Source of the DNA: Pogostemon cablin
Lineage: Eukaryota > Streptophyta > Magnoliopsida > Lamiales > Lamiaceae
Assembly: GCA_023678885.1 (NCBI GenBank)
Contig: CM042955.1
Span: 38,224,088 to 38,288,087, forward strand
Reading direction: 5' to 3'
DNA: 64,000 nt
The notes beneath the pieces were generated by a model. That model was given only the letters and a program-made list of their open reading frames with translations. It was not told the origin of the DNA and ran no database searches. Positions 21,831-33,138 of the stretch are shown here, piece after piece (the stretch's first letter is position 1; every line of letters starts with the position of its first letter). The position numbers and the translations under genes were made by a program.

Positions 21831-24701
21831 CTAAACAAGAAAGTTATCAGAGAGTATGCTTTGTAAAACAGACTTCAGAGCTGCTTTCTCATCTTCAGAT
21901 GAGGATTCTTTCAAGGTGGTTGCATTGTCAAGCATAAGGATCTCTTCTTCTATGAGCTCAACTTCCTTCTTAGCACGACAGAGAGTTTGTTGAAGACGAT
22001 CAACTGCTTCAGATAAGGTTTTCTCTCCCTTCTGCAGATTAGTCATCTCTTTGTCTATCGACTCCAATTCTTCCCAAGTACTCTTTAGTTTTTTTGTCTC
22101 TGTCATGTGAGCATCTCTGCAATTCTGAAGGCGACCCTTGACGTCGGTCAAGCATTTTGCATGGTTTCCCGTGGAGGCCGCTGCATCAGACTTTAATTTT
22201 GCTGCAGTATAAGTATCGGCCTTGTCAAATAGAGGTTCCAGGGCTACCTCTAAAGGAGAACAGTCGATTCTAAGAGCTTTTACTTCATTTATTAAGGAAA
22301 ATATTTCTTGTCTCAGAGTTGATAAAAACTCAAGAGGGGTCCGTTTGAGTTTTCTTCTTATTTTACTCCATGCATTCCGAGCAAATTTCCCTTTGAGATC
22401 ACGAGTAATCTTCTTAGATATAAATTCTGAGATCATGGGACATGCCTTTGAAGAATTCACCCCTGTGGTCGATGCATCACTTTCAGTAGAATCATCACTC
22501 TCATCAGAGTCGTCACCGCTACTAGAATTTGAAGAGATGCCCAAGATCTGATAAGAGGAGAAATATGTTAGTATAAAAATGAGGATATACAATGAAAATA
22601 AGATAAGGGAAAGGGGGAAACCTCATCTGCCAAAGTTTTTGAAGTAACAGCAGTAATTAATTCAGTTCATTCAGCAGCCTTAGAGCCAGAAATTTTCAGC
22701 GCAACCTTTGATAATAAAAGAAAGCTTTGTAAGGAAAAAATAAAAGAAAAAGGAAAAGTGGAGAGAGAATGGAAGAAACCTCATTATCTTGTTTTTCAGT
22801 ATAAACAATAGATTTATTTCTCTTCCAATGGCGTTCATTAGAGGCGCTACAACTTTCTGTAGAATGAGGGGAACTTTTCTTCCTTTTATGTACTGTAGGT
22901 TGTAAAACTTCATCATGCACCGGAGAAATATCCTGAACTTCTTGATTATCATCATCAAGGTCATTAATGATGTCTACTTCTTCCTCCAGAGTTTCTGAAA
23001 CTAGGGTGGTCAAAGCCTTGATATGATCAGATAAGTAAGTTCCGTGGACTTGCTTCCACCACTCCTTATATTCAGTAGTGGAGTAGTTTTTAGGAGCTGG
23101 GGTTGCACATGGAAAGTAAGATTCGGAGGTAGAGTTATACGAAGTGCAATGTCTCCAATGGTTGAATCCTTCTTCTAAAGATACTTTCCGAAGGTTGGTT
23201 CTAAGCATCTTAGGAACATCTTGTAGGAAGCCAAATTGACGAGCAAACCTGTGAGGGGAGTAAGGCTCCATCACAAAATGACTACCTTGCCGCAAAGTGA
23301 GATAGCTAGTACGGATAGCCACCAGATGAGCCCAATTATCCCATTTTTTATTTCCATCATCCGTGTAGTGGATCGCTTTGTCTTTTGAAAAAATATTGCA
23401 AGTCCATAAGGCATTATCAGCTGTGTGGATTCGTTTGCGAGCATCTTCAGCATCGAAGTATCTTGCCCCCTGCTCTCCAGAGTATGTCACCATTCGAGGA
23501 TATGCTATCTTACTTCCAACTGGAAAATGAGTTTTGAAGTAGTGAGTCAGTCAAGCATGAACGAAGTGGACCGGAAAGGTTGATTTAATTTCAGATAAAC
23601 TCGATGAGTTCGAAATCGCATTCAAGCCATGGTAAATGTTTGCCAAAACTGGAATAGCAAGACTCACTTTTTTTCCTGCCGCCATTAAGCTTGCCACTTT
23701 AAAGGTGCTTGGTCGTATCAAGCCTACCTCGCCACCCGGAAGTGCAAACGCACAAAGCCAGCAAGCTAAGTAAGCGGCTAGATAGGTCTCTTCTTGAACA
23801 GTTTGAGAAATGCCCAACTTTTTAAATTGATCTATCTCAGCAGACGTCCATGGTTGGTGACTTGAAATAACGCCAGTCGGGTTATAAGTTTTTTTAGGCC
23901 GAGAAGTCGTCTTTCTTTCAATACGTGCAGGAGGTTCAAGGTATGTTATAGCCTTTTTAGACCAAAAATCTACCCACTGGTCAATGGTTACATTTCTTCT
24001 GTTAGCGCCCTTGCAAAGTACGTGATAGGCGCCAAGTAAGGATCTACAGCTGCGCGGGATACGTAAAGCATCCTTCGTGGAAAGCAATTCTTCGGCACAA
24101 GGCACAATTTCATCATACACATAACCCGCTATGGGTAGTCCCATCAAGTTGTATAAGTCCCATAAAGAAAGTGACATCTCTCCGAATTTGGTAAGTAAAG
24201 TGTTGGTGGAAGAACACCAAGCTTCACAGAAGGTCTTCATGATTTCACAGCTGCAATCATATGTAAAGAGGGATGCAAAGACAGTATCATAAAGCTTTGT
24301 ATTTCGAAGAATGGATCCGCATCGGCTTAAAATATCTTCAGTCCATTCCCAGTAACCCTTGATGTAGTGGAAGTCTCCAAGGAATTTGATGGTTTCCCCC
24401 AGGATGCTTTTTCTTTTGCAATGCGGCGTCCCAAAGAGGGTAAAGGTGCTGAATTGATTTCTGGCTAAATGTCAGCTCCCTTCAAGGTCCAACTTATGTT
24501 ATTTTTATTTGAAGAAGATTCATGAGACCAACATGCCAAGAAAAATTCATTTTTGCTTCTTGGAGGGACATAAGCACAGTTCCCTAGCAAAGATTGCCCG
24601 GGTAAAAGACGAGTTCCTTGGGGCAAAGGTTGATGTGCATCTTCAAGAATAACTAAGTAGCTTGCACCGGACTTTCCCGTTACAGTTTTGAAGAAAACCA
24701 T
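21831..24701 (-). pseudogene. Antisense plant mobile domain (PMD) gene with introns, damaged
   Basis: This gene lies opposite the Tat coding strand. Read on the minus strand: exon start near 24718 after a TTTGGCAG acceptor, ATG at 24699-24701; coding exon to 22780; exon 22705-22622; last exon 22547-21831. All three internal junctions fit GT...AG, are phase 0, and two donors are GAG|GTTTC. The PMD family match (PF10536-like) is clear in GYWEWTEDILSRC, FCEAWCSSTNTL and GEMSLSLWDLYNLMGLPI. A middle region rich in Trp and His follows, then a Lys/Ser linker and a coiled-coil C-terminus. Lesions are a frameshift near 24465-24475, TGA at 23551-23553 (after PVHFVHA, frame open beyond) and TGA at 22667-22669. 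The molecular function of PMD proteins is poorly known; some act in silencing or development. Antisense ORFs are described in Tat elements. Confidence 0.78.
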
Positions 24702-26178
24702 GCTAAAAGTTGAGTTAGCTGCCAAATAAACAAAGGAATATTAGAGATGAGAAGATGGGAAGATGTGTATAATTTAAGTTTATGGATTAAAAGGCCCAAA
24801 ACAAAATCATGGGATCAATTAATTGTTGAACCCAAAGGTGCAAATTAAACATATAAAGTATTAAAAGCCCAATTGGTTGTGAATGAAGGAATTAAAATGG
24901 GCCCAAATTAAATTAAGGTTGTTGGGCTGAAAGGAAAAAAAGAGGATGGGCCAAATTAAATTAAGGTTGTTGGGTTGAAGGAAAAAATTGAGCCCATTAA
25001 AAGAGAGTCAAAATTGGCTTGAAGAGTCAAAATTGAGCACCCTTTTCTTTCTTGAATTATCAGTGTGCTTGTGCAGGAGGTTCGCGACTCCGTCAGGAGG
25101 AGTTCTACCCACCATCGCTGCTGGAGGTCGCGTCTACTCACCGTCGCTGCTGGAGGTCTCGATCGCCGCCGCTCAGCCAGAACCTCTGCTGCCGAGACCC
25201 GCTGCCGCCGTTCGAAGCACCACCACTCGCCCGAGCCCATCAGCCACACCGTCGCTGCTGGAGGTCTCGATCACCACCACTCGCCCGAGCCCATCAGCCA
25301 CCGGTTCTGGATCACCGCGCCAATGCTCGCGCTGCCGCCGCCGTTGCAGATCGCTGTTCAGCCGCTTTCATAATTCGCAGCACCTTGACTAGCCATCGCC
25401 GGAAGTCCACGCGACCACCGCCGCTGGAGATCGCTGCCGAAGCTGCCACTGTCGCATTCCAGCTCCACAAACCCTTGTCTTCGCCTGCCAGCCGCAAGCC
25501 GTCGCCTGCCGCTGCTCTCAGAACCCACCGTTGACCGTTGACGCCACACCATCCCGTAGTTCAGACTGAAGCTTTCTATGGCCACCACGATAGCAGCCTG
25601 CAAGCTCCAGCTACTGCCGCTCTCGCCAGCCACGCCACCGCCGGCATCAGATCAGTCACCACACGCAGCCAAGGTCGTGGGTTGTTGCTTTGTCGCCAAA
25701 GCATCGACAGAGATGTGAGCCCAATAAGCAACCACCATGGGTGGTCCGCCATTGACTACTCTCTATCCCAACGTCATCGGAGATGTGAGCCCAATAAGCA
25801 ATTACCATGGGTAATCTACCATTGACTGCTCTTCACCTCACGGGGTGAGCCCGACAAGCAACCACCATGGGTGATCCGCCGTCGACTGCTCTCCACCTCG
25901 ACGATGTTGGTTTGACTCCATGGAGGCTCGTTAACAATGTCTTCGAGGAAAGAGAATAACGAGGTAGGTAGGAGGATCATAAAAATACAAGTTGGTATAA
26001 AAAGTTGTTTAAACTTTGGGATGGGCATAAGAAATCCGTAAAGAAAGAGCGTACATGATATTAGATTGATTGTTGGATGAAGAAGTAAAAAAATCATACA
26101 GCAGCAAGAGAAAAGAAAGAAAGGAAGAAGGAAAAGAACAAGAAAAGAAAAGATAATGTGAGAGAAGAGAATTGTTAC
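24702..26178. other. GC-rich low-complexity region, likely first intron of the antisense gene
   Basis: About 24899-24985 holds a two-copy AATTAAGGTTGTTGGGCTGAA-like repeat. About 25075-25700 is unusually GC-rich for this window, with repeated GCTGCTGGAGGTC and CGCCGCC-type units. That makes all three plus frames open over long stretches, but no start, domain or consistent frame supports a protein. If the splice sites at 26178 and 24718 are real, the whole region is intron. Confidence 0.5.
25715..25905. repeat. Three-copy tandem repeat with ACCACCATGGGT core
   Basis: Units of about 60-70 bases start near 25715, 25785 and 25846. Each contains TGAGCCCAATAAGCAA, then CACCATGGGT or a variant, then CATTGACTGCTCT. 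The copies have diverged by several bases each. Confidence 0.75.
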
Positions 26179-26285
26179 CTTGGTAGTTGATGAAAGCAGT
26201 AGCAGGAGTTCCTCTTGCAGTAGCCTTGAAACTAAGAAGAGAATCTGCAAAGAAGGATAGTGTTGTTAGTCGAAACTTTAAAGTG
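26179..26285 (-). other. Putative 5' non-coding exon of the antisense PMD gene
   Basis: On the minus strand a transcript starting about 25-30 bases after the TATA box at 26309-26316 would run to a CTACCAAG|GTAACAATT donor at 26179/26178. It contains no ATG in a useful frame. Splicing to the acceptor at 24718 would bring it just upstream of the ATG at 24701. A CTTTGCAG acceptor-like site also lies at about 26241-26248, so the exon start could differ. Confidence 0.4.
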
Positions 26286-26308
26286 AAAAAGTAGAACCGG
26301 GAGTTGTT

Positions 26309-26316
26309 CTTATATA
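26309..26316 (-). promoter_or_regulatory. Antisense TATA box inside the Tat element
   Basis: The minus strand reads ACTATATAAGAAC, about 330 bases inside the 3' LTR and pointing toward the PMD gene. It is a candidate promoter independent of the LTR. Confidence 0.5.
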
Positions 26317-26630
26317 GTCTTAGGTAAAATTTGGATAACTTTTGTGAATATTAGATAAATATTTGTATTTATCTTCAAAATAATGTGAAGTTATTTCTTG
26401 GGGGCTAAGAATTGAGTTAATAAAGATTTGTGGATATTTGAATTTCAGCTCTATGAGATATATCTTGCAGCTGCATTATCTACTAAATTTTGAGGTTCGT
26501 TTGCTTATTGGGCCAGAAACAGTAGAATAAAAAAAACTCAATGAAAATAATGGGTCGAAAGAGACTCCAAAGCATATGCAAATATTGTTGCAATTTGTCC
26601 ACTTCAATAATAAGTTTCCGTGAACAAAAT

Positions 26631-26643
26631 GCAAGGGGGCATT
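26631..26643 (+). other. Polypurine tract of the Tat element
   Basis: GCAAGGGGGCATT directly precedes the TGTAGAC start of the 3' LTR. Confidence 0.8.
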
Positions 26644-27669
26644 TGTAGACAATTAAATTTTATTGCCTAAATAAATAAAAATGCAAAGGAAAATATATTA
26701 AATATTGATTAAATATTTATTTATTATGGAATTTAAATAAATTAATTCCTAAGATAGATAAATAAATAATTGATAATTGATATAATTATTTGAGCCCAAA
26801 TCCAAGTCAAATGGGCTTAGTTCAAGTCAAATGGGCTTAGTTCAAGTCAAATGGGCTTAATCCAAGTTATATGGGCTCAATTCGAGTCAAGTGGGTCTGA
26901 TTCAAGTCAACGAGCCCAACAAATCAAGTCCAGCAGGCCTAGTTAAATTAATTAGGCCCAGGTTAAATCCTACGGGTTTAATTAAATTAAATAGGCCCGT
27001 ATCCAGTCCAGCAGGCTTAAAGCCCAACATATCTTTTGAAGGATAAAATATCTCCCAAGTGGTTATTTTCTCTACCTATAAATAAGGACCTTCAGTCCTC
27101 ATTCCAAACACTCTGAAAATCCTGAAGACCTGAAGAACTCTGAAGATTCAAGTGAAAATCAAGTTCGATCAAGATCCGGTCAAGTGAAGTTCAAGTCAAG
27201 ATCAAGACCAAGTTCAAGATCAAGATCAAGTCGAAGAACACTCAAGATCTTCAAATCAAGTTCAAGTCATCTTCAAGTCAAGAACAGCCTCCGATCAAAG
27301 ACCAAGGTGCTAAACCTCTTCGATCCGGCGTTCTTCATATCAAATTCATCCATCTGTCTCCGTGAAGTCAATGTTCTACCAAATTGAGCGCCATACCTCA
27401 CAATAAATTTTCAAGTCAACGTTTGATCCGAACAAAGGCTCGACGCCTCCGGATAAACGTTTAAAGCTTCAAGTCAATCTCGAGCTCGGAAAAGCTTCAT
27501 CCAAAGATCCGACTCCGAAAAGTTGATAAAGTCAAGAAGTCAACTCAAGAGAGGAATCAGAGGATAGCTAGAGACTGTCTACTCATATCTCAAGTTCAAT
27601 CCACCTTGGATTTTCGTTGTAATATCTTTTGTGTTTATTATTTTAATAAATACAATATTTGTTGTTACA
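26644..27669 (+). repeat. 3' LTR of the Tat element
   Basis: It is 1026 bp, 20 bp longer than the 5' LTR because of one extra CAAGTCAAATGGGCTTAGTT unit near 26810-26850. It ends GTTGTTACA and is followed by the target duplication ATAAT. Confidence 0.95.
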
Positions 27670-27674
27670 ATAAT

Positions 27675-29765
27675 AATAATAAATTGATAAAAAAATAAAT
27701 ACGTAATTATCAATTATATTTATAATTTATGATTCCATATAAAACATATTAATGAATGTACGTTATTAGTTAATGTTATGTTATAGATATATATAGATAT
27801 ATACTTATGATAATTTACAGGTTTTATTTTACATTAATTAACATGATTAATAATTCCTTAATATAAGCAAATTACATAATTAGATTAATTAATGTATTTA
27901 ATTGCATAGGTAACCTGCCCATTTATATGGAGGGTATTAATCTTTTAGTTAGAACAAAACATTGAGCGGAAAACATAAGTGCCCTATTAGTTCTTTTATT
28001 TATATATATATAGATATAGATACATGAATTCACATTCATTAATTATCTTATAAGGAATTTTCGATGTAATACTTTATGTAATTAAATATCATCCGTAACA
28101 CTGAATTTATTAAACTTAATTAGGGATTTTAAATCCCAATACAAAATATGTTAAATAAGGCAAATATACATTATCATATCATTGAAGAATATGCTTGGAA
28201 TTATTAATTCACCGAAAGCATTAGTCTTAGTGGAGAATATATTATTCTCATTACAAATCAATTTATCATTTGATTACAAAAGTTGATTTAATACACTCCA
28301 ATTTAAATAAACAAATCAACCCACCCAAAGTGTAATTAACAATCCAAGTGTAATTAACAATCCAGAAGGTTCATTATATTCTAGAGCACTACTTAATCAA
28401 TAGCGAAATTCATAATTCATAATTAAAGCATGACAAATTGCATAGTGGCTCCACATTTCAAGATGAATTTACATGCAGTAATATTAATGACATTCAAAAA
28501 ATTAATATAATTCCACATAATCATGATAACTAATGCCGCCAGTAATTAATTAGAATTAATTTTGGAATAGAATCAAACGTAAGTCTCCATATGCATATAC
28601 ACAAAAATTACTAAATTGCCACAAAATAATTTATTTCAAGTGATACTGAAATTAAATTTCAATTTCCTTAATTGACAAATATGGATCTAATCACATGAAA
28701 TAAACTTATTATTTCTGTGATGCTTAATTACATAATCATACTTATTATTATTTCTATCACCATAAGAAATAACCATAACTAATAAAGTATAAGAATGGAC
28801 CATATGCATCAGCAAATTGGTACAACATGCATTAAACTAATTATTATTATCGACCCAAAACTCCTTTATAAAGAGATACATAAATCTGGTCATAAACTTA
28901 ATTAGGAATTCTGAATTCTAATTTAAAATAAACTAAATTAGACAATTACTCATCTATATATACTTAATAATTGTATCAATCATACAAAAAAATAACTCAA
29001 TTCATAAAATATCATTAATTAGTATAAATTATGCCAACAATACATAATTCTCAATTCTGTAACGCAACCAAAAAATATCAGTGCATTATTTAGCTAACCA
29101 AAATTCCTCAGCAATCATTAGGATGATAATTTTATAATCCAAATTACAGAAAATAACATTTTGATTTCAAAATTTTAGATGAAATCGTACACGCATACGG
29201 TGATGACAAATTGCTCTAATGCTTAAGTTCATAACATTTCAATCATGATCCCAACACGAATTCCAAGATAAAGTCAAAAATTTATCAATAAGGATGAATA
29301 CTTCAACATGATAAAACATTAGTGGTCAGACCATCACGTTATGAAGTCAAACCATATTCCATTCCAATGACGAGTTGACCAACAAGATTACACCAATGCA
29401 TGTTCCAAGTGCATATGAACATCAACATGATTTCGTGTAAACATCAATATAAATCCTCAGAATTGGCCCACATTAACAATCATGGAAATCAATTGTTAAT
29501 AAAATGGATTCAATAAAAACCTTATTAAATTAATAAATAATCCAAATAGATTATTAATATTTGGAATTAAAAAAAACATCTTGAATGTGGCTTAACCGCA
29601 AGAATAGTACTAAATTCTTGAAATATAGTATAAAATAAGCACTTTTAATCAGAAAATTGCTAAACAATACATCCGATCTAAAATTATCATTTTTCCTCAA
29701 TGATTCAAATATAAATATTTGGATCTAACACATGATTTCAAATTTCAGAGAATCATATATAGGGT
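27675..29765 (-). other. AT-rich non-coding DNA, probable leader of an old copia element
   Basis: About 2.1 kb have no ORF on either strand. It ends at a copia-type primer site on the minus strand, so it would be the 5' internal region of that element. Upstream sequence continues at 13356 if the Tat element is removed. No gag or pol motif was recognised. Confidence 0.4.
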
Positions 29766-29799
29766 GGCTCTGATATGAAATAAATCCTCAAACCTTAAC
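29766..29799 (-). mobile_element. Primer site and LTR edge of an old copia element (copia C)
   Basis: The minus strand reads TATCAGAGCCACCC at 29775-29762, a shortened form of the initiator tRNA-Met primer site TGGTATCAGAGC. It is preceded by ...TTTCA, a fitting LTR end at 29776. The LTR is interrupted at 29799 by the element at 29800-49181 and appears to resume at 49182. Confidence 0.5.
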
Positions 29800-30301
29800 G
29801 GGCCGTTTACTTGTGAGGTTAACTAAAGTTATCACATACACATGGAAAAACTTATTTACTTATTGGGTTAAAATGGAGGGTTTAACACCTGGGCCATCAA
29901 GAGCTCGGTGTTAATTTCACTGTGCAAAGTAGGGATGGCAACGGGTAGGGTACCCATTTATTTTGGGGTACCCATACCCGTATCCGATTAATAAAACAAC
30001 TACCCGTATCCGTATCCGTCCTATTTAAAAAATTTATTAGGGTACCCGTCCCATTACCATTTATCAATACCCGCGGGTATTCATACCCGTTTAATATTAA
30101 TTTCTTGGCAAAGACTTGGGTGAGACCGTCTCACGGATCCCCTTATGTGAGACGGATCATCCACTAACCCAAATAAATATTTTGTAAGGGCCCTGTTTGG
30201 TTGGTACTAAATTAGAAATTGAAAAATTAATTATGGAAATAAATTAATTAAGTCTTACATGCATTTATTAATAATATTTTTTATTTAACTTATATATTTT
30301 T

Positions 30302-30901
30302 AGGGTCACTTACTATTAGCTACAAAAAAAAATGCATAATTGCTATTAACTACATGACTCAAAGCACAATTACTCATAACTACACAATTATGATTGTAGT
30401 ACCATAAATACCCCTATATATTTGCATAATTGTTTTGCACAATTTGATTCTGCACAATTGTTTTGCATAATTTCGCCGGTCAATGCCGGTCAACAGCCGA
30501 TCAACGGTCGGTCCCCTATATATTTGCACAATTGTTTTGCACAATTTGATTTTGCATAATTATTTTGCACAATTTCGCCGGTCAACGCCGGGTCAACAGC
30601 CGGTCAACGGTCGGTCCCCTATATATTTGCACAATTATTTTGCACAATTTGATTTTGCATAATTGTTTTGCACAATTTCGCCGGTCAACGTCGGTCAACG
30701 GACGGTCAACGCCGGTCAACGGTCAACGGCCGATCAACTCCGGTGGGTGGGTGTGGGTAGGGTTGTTGGTTTAAAAGTGTATTGAGTATAAGGTTATATT
30801 TGGTATTTTACTTTAATATTTTGTAGTTGAGAGTAATTATTTAAATTCCATGTATCTAATAGTAATTTAGGTTAAAAGTGTATACCTATTAGTACTTATT
30901 T
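30302..30901. mobile_element. MITE of the TTACTATTAG family, copy with CCGGTCAAC core
   Basis: Its ends (CACTTACTATTAGCTACA, and inverted AAGTACTAATAGGTATACAC) match those of copies at 31479 and 50497 in layout. Shared framing elements are an ACCCCTA stretch, a TTTGGTATTTTACTTTAATATTTTGTA stretch and a CATGTATCTAATAGTAATT end. The core differs: it is a 102-103-base tandem array instead of a CCGGCGAC core. Confidence 0.55.
30413..30735. repeat. Tandem array, period 102-103 bases, with CCGGTCAAC motifs
   Basis: Units start at 30411, 30513 and 30616 with CCCCTATATATTTGC, run through TTTTGCACAATT blocks, and end in several GCCGGTCAAC/CGGTCAACGG motifs. The last unit is partial and followed by extra CGGTCAAC copies. 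Confidence 0.8.
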
Positions 30902-31478
30902 CATATTTTTATTATTTCAAAATGTAATAATTTAATAATTTTTTATTTAATTTATTTTATAATTTAAATTTTAAAATTTCAAAATGTGATAACGAAAAGT
31001 GATACTGAACGAATGAAAAGTGATAATTGTATTATAAACTATTTCAAAACGATTTATAACTATAAATAAAAAATGATAATATTTTAAAAGAAAAGTGATA
31101 ATATTTTTAATAAAATGTGATAATTAATTAATAATGTGTATTTCATGAATAATTTATAAAATGAATAAAACGTGATAATATTTTTAATATAATGTGATTT
31201 TTAATATAAAAAAAGTGATATTCTTATAATTGATTTAATTCACGAACAATTCACTGAAATAGTAAAAGTGACACAATTTTTAATAAAAAGTGATACATAG
31301 ATAAAGAAAAAGTGATAATCGTTTAATTAAACTATTTTGTAGATAATACTTAGAATGAATAAAATATGATATTATTTTTAATATAAAGTGATACCCAATT
31401 AAAATAAAGTGATAACAAAATTCGTAATTATTTAATGAATAATAATAATAATAGTGATAATAATAATAATAATAATAA

Positions 31479-31835
31479 GGGAGGATTACTACTAGGTACA
31501 CAAAAAACCCCTAAATTACTATGAGATACAAACATACAAAAGTATTACTACTAGGTACAAAAATATATAGTGATATTCCAATATTACCCCTATTAATGTG
31601 CTGCACATAAATATTGTGTGCAGCAAAAGTTCATGTGCAGCAAAGTGTGTGCAGCAAAAAAAAGTGTGTGCAGGAAAAAAAAAGTGTGTGCAGCAAAAAA
31701 ATGCGGTGGTCCGGCGGCGGCAGTTTTTCCGGCGACCAGTTTTTTTTTTTTTTTTTTTTTTTTTGGACGAACAGTTTTTCCGGCGACCGGCTGCCGGAGC
31801 TCCGGCGGCGGCGGCGCGGCAGCTTTCCGGCGACC

Positions 31836-31872
<37 letters not shown>

Positions 31873-32131
31873 CTTTTTTTTCTGACGAACAGATTTTCCG
31901 GCGACCGGCCGCCGGAGCTCCGCCGGCGGTGGCGGCGGCGGCGGCGGTCCGGCAGCGGCAGCGGTGGTCCGGTGGTGGGTGGAGGTTGGGGTTAGTGTTT
32001 TAAAGGTATATGGGTTTAGGGGTATATTTGATATTTTACTTTAATATTTTGTATTAAATAATAATTATTTTAAATCAATGTATCTAGTAGTAATTAGGGT
32101 ACAAAGTGTGTACCTATCAGTAATTATTTCT
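31479..32131. mobile_element. MITE of the TTACTATTAG family, copy with CCGGCGAC core
   Basis: Ends GGGAGGATTACTACTAGGTA and (inverted) AGAAATAATTACTGATAGGT match the copy at 50497-51018, which is in the opposite orientation. The core has about five GTGTGCAGCAAAA units, then two copies of a unit holding TTTTCCGGCGACC, a poly-T run and GCCGGAGCTCCG. It lies inside the AT-rich TIR element. The long plus-strand open frames here are products of the poly-T and GGC runs. Confidence 0.7.
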
Positions 32132-33138
32132 AATAATAATAATAATAATAATAAATAATATATCATATTTTTTTAAAAAATTGAAAATAAAAATTGATTA
32201 ACATTACTAGTGTTTAACGAATTGGGTTGTAGTTGCTGGGCGTGAAGTTGGCGCCGGCACAAGGCCCTAATTATTTTCCTTATATTAAAATTTGTCTTTT
32301 AGTTTAATTTGCCAAACAAGGCCCTTATTTTTCTTATATTCCTTTATAAATTAATATAAAATATATTTATTTGGGTTAATGGATGATCCGTCTCATATAA
32401 GGGGATTTGTGAGACGGTATTACCCAAAACCTACTCTAATTTTTTTATATTTATATTGATATTTTTATTTTCTAAATAAGTATAATAATAAAAATTACAT
32501 TATTATTAATTAAATATAAATAAATATAATATAAATTGAATTATTTTAAATAAATATTTAATAAATATGATTAATTAAAACTTATAACTATTTATTAAAT
32601 ATATAAAATATCTTATCATATATAAATTATATAATATATATTAATTTTATAAAAAATATATATATAATCGGGTTACTCGCGGGTATTTGAGGCATTACCC
32701 GTACCCGTCCCAAACCCTAATGGTATTTTTCACAACTACCCGTACCCGTTCCAAACTCATTTACAACTAGCCGTACCCGTTCCAAACTCATTTACAACTA
32801 CCCGTACCCTACCCATTAGGGTTCGGGTAGATCGGGTATGCGAAAATACCCGTCCCATTGCCATCCAAGGGGTTTAACTAACACATGGAAAAACTTGTTT
32901 ACTTATTGGGTTAAAATGGAGGGTTTAACACCCGGGCCATCAGAGCTCGGTGTTAATTCCACTGTGCAAAGGGTTTGTTAAACCGCCCAATTTGGGCTGT
33001 TACTTTTATCCATCGACAAAGTCTCTTGTAAGACGGATTATTTAGTGAGACGGGTCGACCCATCACTAAAGTATCATTATTGTATACATAAAGTATGTTT
33101 GATAGTTGTTAAAGTATATTTTTTAAAGTGTGTTGAAT

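Larger units (their letters stand above)
13357..27669 (+). mobile_element. Tat-lineage Ty3/gypsy retrotransposon with antisense PMD gene
   Basis: This 14.3-kb element has TG...CA LTRs (13357-14362 and 26644-27669) and the direct repeat ATAAT on both sides (13352-13356 and 27670-27674). It has a primer site, a gag-protease frame, pol, a long 3' region with an antisense gene, and a polypurine tract. Pol order is RT, a degenerate RNase H-like part, a second archaeal-type RNase H, then integrase. That order, the long 3' region and extra antisense ORFs are known marks of the Tat lineage. By eye the LTRs differ by about 6 substitutions and one 20-bp repeat unit in 1006 bp, so the copy is young, but pol has a frameshift and gag-pro ends in a stop. 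Confidence 0.92.
30107..32437. mobile_element. TIR DNA transposon, non-autonomous, copy 2 (TGAGAC family)
   Basis: It has the same ends as 9805-11173: GGCAAAGACTTGGGTGAGAC at the left, inverted at the right (about 32373-32437). The flanks AATTTCTT and AATTTTTT are an imperfect 8-bp duplication. It shares the subterminal GGGCCCTGTTTGGT sequence and internal AAAAGTGATAAT units with copy 1. It is longer because MITEs at 30302-30901 and 31479-32131 lie inside. No transposase is encoded. Confidence 0.72.
29930..32866. mobile_element. hAT-like non-autonomous element
   Basis: Left end TAGGGATGGCAACGGGTA and right end ...CCCATTGCCATCC are inverted copies, followed inward by many ACCCGTACCCG-type subterminal repeats. 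Such ends are typical of Ac/Ds-like plant MITEs. No clear 8-bp target duplication could be found. Most of its length is a later insertion at 30107-32437. Confidence 0.6.

Noticed and set aside
24988..25534. Overlapping plus-strand frames in the GC-rich block
   Set aside because: All three phases are open because of CGC/GCT repeats. No conserved domain or consistent start supports a protein.
25816..26250. 144-codon hydrophobic minus-strand frame
   Set aside because: It starts at a TTG, crosses a good splice donor at 26178 and runs into tandem repeats. The exon reading fits better than a membrane protein.
31598..32003. Phe-rich open frames
   Set aside because: They are translations of poly-T and GGC runs inside a MITE.
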